Shown here piece by piece: positions 61,801 to 64,000 of a stretch of 64,000 nucleotides of DNA. The stretch lies in contig JACATO010000311.1 in assembly GCA_018389105.1 (NCBI GenBank), positions 2,004,001 to 2,068,000 on the forward strand, in the 5' to 3' direction. Position 1 is the stretch's first letter. Each line of letters starts with the position of its first letter. Origin of the DNA: Nautilus pompilius. Its lineage: Eukaryota > Mollusca > Cephalopoda > Nautilida > Nautilidae. The translations under genes and the position numbers were made by a program. The notes under the pieces are model-generated. The model saw only the letters and a list, made by a program, of their open reading frames with translations. It had not been told where the DNA came from and made no database searches.

Positions 61801-64000
61801 CTATGCAAAAACAATTATGTATCAATCTGCCATTTCAGCACTATTGTTAATGAAAATGCATTATCCCAGCAAAATTAATCATGTATTAGAATGTATAAAT
61901 CATTATTATGATGCTGTTATCACTTCAATCTTTATGCATAATTAGAGCCCAGCAAGTTCTATTAATGTTAAATTTAGTTGATAATGAAAACATGACTGTT
62001 ATTTTCATCTAATATTGTTTCTTACTATAAAGTTAAATAATTGTTAGCTTGAGTTATGCTTTTGTATAAATGGTAATGAGTTTTATTGTTGATGACTGCT
62101 GCTGCTTTGTAAGGCAGATGAAAATGACACCAAAAGATGAAATTTCATATGCAATATGGCTGGCTATCCATTATTGGCCTTCATAAAGATAATTACTCCC
62201 AACACAGTATTGTAGAAGAAGTTACACAAGGTGGTTGTGTAAACATCCATTTAAAATGAAGTCTAGTTTCGCCCATAAACTTAAAGGATCAAAGAAGAGA
62301 AAAACCATGGAACAGGCACAGGGTTTGCTTTAGACTTTTGAAAGAAAAACCTATTTATTGATAGATAGTCAATTAACTGTTGACCATGATTTCTCTACAA
62401 CATTTAGCATCTCAGCCTCTACTGCTATACACCAGAAGTTAGATTGTTTGGCCAAGTATCAGCTGGAAAGCCCATGCTTAGATGTGGCAACAAGAAAAAG
62501 TGAATTGACTTAAGCTAAACAAAACATCAGAACTGCACATTTGAGCAATGTATTGTTGTTAGTTGAGAGCAGCTTTAAATAATTAGTTGTAAGTGACATT
62601 AGTATGTATTTTAGAAGAAAGGTCAGGGAAAGTATAAGGAGAGTTGCATTTGACCAACAATTTAAGCATTGTGATGGAAAAGTAAAGACATAGAGTAGTT
62701 TTGTTGGCAATTTTTCTGAGGACTTGATTAAAAAAATTGGGATTCTCTCAAAATAAGAGATCACAATCGGCAATGCTATATTCATTCTGGGCATTGTTTG
62801 ATAAGTGATCAGAAGCACACTGTGAATCTTGGTATACAGAAAAGAATTGGAAGAACTTAAAATATGGTTTGGCCGCTTCAATCTCCAGATCTGAACCATA
62901 CCGAACTTATGTGTAATGAACTAGCTTGAAGATACAAGGCAAAGATCCATCTAGTATCAGTTGGTTATAAAACTACTTGTGAGGAATGGGGGATTACTTA
63001 TGAGGCTTTATTTTGAAAAGCTACTAAACTGGATGCTAAAAATATGCATAGCAGTTATTCACAAGAAAATTGACTGTTTTGATTGCTGAAAAAAAAAGCT
63101 TGAAGTGGTAACATTTACAATGAAACATTTTTATGTTCTGACATAATTCTTCTTTTTCTTGCTGGAATGCATTTTTTGTTAATAAAGTGTTGAAAAGACA
63201 ATAGTTTATGGTGGGTAGGTGGCATTTATTTTAGCTTTATGGGAGTTTTAGCCCTTTGGAGATAGACACTTTTTGAAATGGTAAACAAACTGACTGCTAC
63301 CATTGATTTACCAGGGAGTTACTTTATTAAAAGGCCATTGATAATTGGTCTACACTATTTATAGGGAACCATTCAGCAAGGCTCTTTTATGGGGCCAATG
63401 GGCTCATGAAAAGGTTTCAAGAAGTATAGGCATCTACTTGGGAAAATGGAGTAAATATGGAATTCAATTTTGATTTGAAAGGAATCATGCAAAAGATAGC
63501 CTTTTAAATTTGGTAGTCTAGGAATTCATTTAGGATTTAGAAATCTTTTAAATATATTTTTGGTAATTTTTATTCAATAATGAAAACTAATTTTACATCT
63601 CAAACTTAAAAGTACTTTTGTTTCTCAGAAAAATAATTTTAATTTAATTTCTCACTGGTCTGCTTGTTTTTGTTTATATCTGAATTTTTTGTAAGTAAGG
63701 GTTGTGGAATATATTATTGTGCCAGTTTGTCTCTTTAGTTTTAGATTGGCCAAAAGAAAAAAAATTCTTGTTTTGAAAAACAAACTTGACTAAACTGTTA
63801 TATATTTATGCATATTTCATTAACTCAGTTTCTTGCTTAACAATGCTATGAACACATTCTGAGTTGAGATAATTTCTTTGCTAAAAACTTTCCCACACCA
63901 CATCCACAAATAGCTAGAAGAAAAAATGAAGTTGACATTGATAAAGTCTTTGTTTTAAGTGTTTTAATGCATTCCAGAACTTTGGGAAGTAGGTATTTTT
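52867..64000 (+). other. WAC intron 3 (runs off the window)
   Basis: At least 11.1 kb follow exon 3 with no recognisable WW-domain exon (expected W-S-E-H, Y-Y-Y-N and W-E-K-P motifs not seen). The stretch carries the old Tc1-like copy at 61779-63205. A GC-richer, unannotated block at 55880-56800 may be a decayed transposon on the reverse strand. Confidence 0.6.
61779..63205 (+). mobile_element. Decayed Tc1-like element, copy 2
   Basis: It starts at a TA followed by GCATTCAAAATTATGAGC. An inner arm at 61833-61860 is complemented with mismatches at 63169-63195 (TGCATTTT...AGTG.TGAAA), so both terminal repeats are partly present. Between them lies a heavily mutated transposase. Readable pieces include VWPLQSPDLNHTEL (62867-62908), the Tc1 third-acid motif, followed by homologous C-terminal sequence to about 63080. 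It is clearly related to copy 1 over its first ~800 bases. A 129-codon open frame on the opposite strand (62510-62899) is only the shadow of this copy. Confidence 0.72.

Noticed and set aside
62510-62899. 129-codon reverse-strand ORF
   Set aside because: It is the complement of a decayed Tc1-like transposase; the forward strand carries the SPDLN motif at the same place.
1-64000. CRISPR arrays, operons, rRNA genes or phage features
   Set aside because: No regularly spaced direct repeats, no ribosomal RNA words and no prokaryotic gene organisation were seen; the window is eukaryotic.

Overview
The window is a strongly AT-rich piece of an animal nuclear genome with spliced genes, long introns and many old transposable elements; nothing prokaryotic or organellar is present. 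Large introns, tRNA-derived SINEs, a Tx1/L1-type LINE and Tc1-like elements fit an invertebrate such as a mollusc (a cephalopod would fit well), but the sequence alone does not fix the species.

Two host genes point away from a common promoter at about 44.35-45.27 kb, the only CpG-richer stretch. To the right (+ strand) is the start of WAC, the WW-domain adaptor with coiled coil. Coding exon 1 (45274-45314), a 34-base microexon (45470-45503) and exon 3 (52692-52866) join in phase into a clear WAC N-terminus. The WW domain and coiled coil lie beyond the right edge, so 52867-64000 is the third intron. To the left (- strand), nine candidate exons between 35.5 kb and 6.1 kb join in phase into a helical protein of about 401 residues ending at a TGA at 6088-6090. 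It looks like an ARM/HEAT-type repeat protein that I cannot name. A perfect U1-type donor at 44658 on the - strand may end its 5' leader exon; exons between 36 and 44.6 kb are unresolved.

Mobile DNA fills the introns. A nearly full-length but dead Tx1/L1-type LINE (about 9.75-16.2 kb, + strand) has a hairpin-rich 5' leader, ORF1 with a CCHC knuckle, ORF2 with endonuclease, reverse transcriptase and C-terminal zinc motif, and an A18 tail. A vertebrate-like Tc1 element (40371-41846) still has its DD34E triad but is frameshifted and damaged at both ends. Two much older Tc1-like relatives lie at 7.8-8.9 kb and 61.8-63.2 kb. A 440-bp hAT-type MITE (24778-25217) has perfect 8-bp target duplications. 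Three copies of an ~80-bp palindromic mini-element and several tRNA-SINE pieces complete the set.

The remaining sequence is AT-rich intron or intergenic DNA with simple repeats. All exon calls are by eye from splice signals, reading phase and protein character; no database search was possible.
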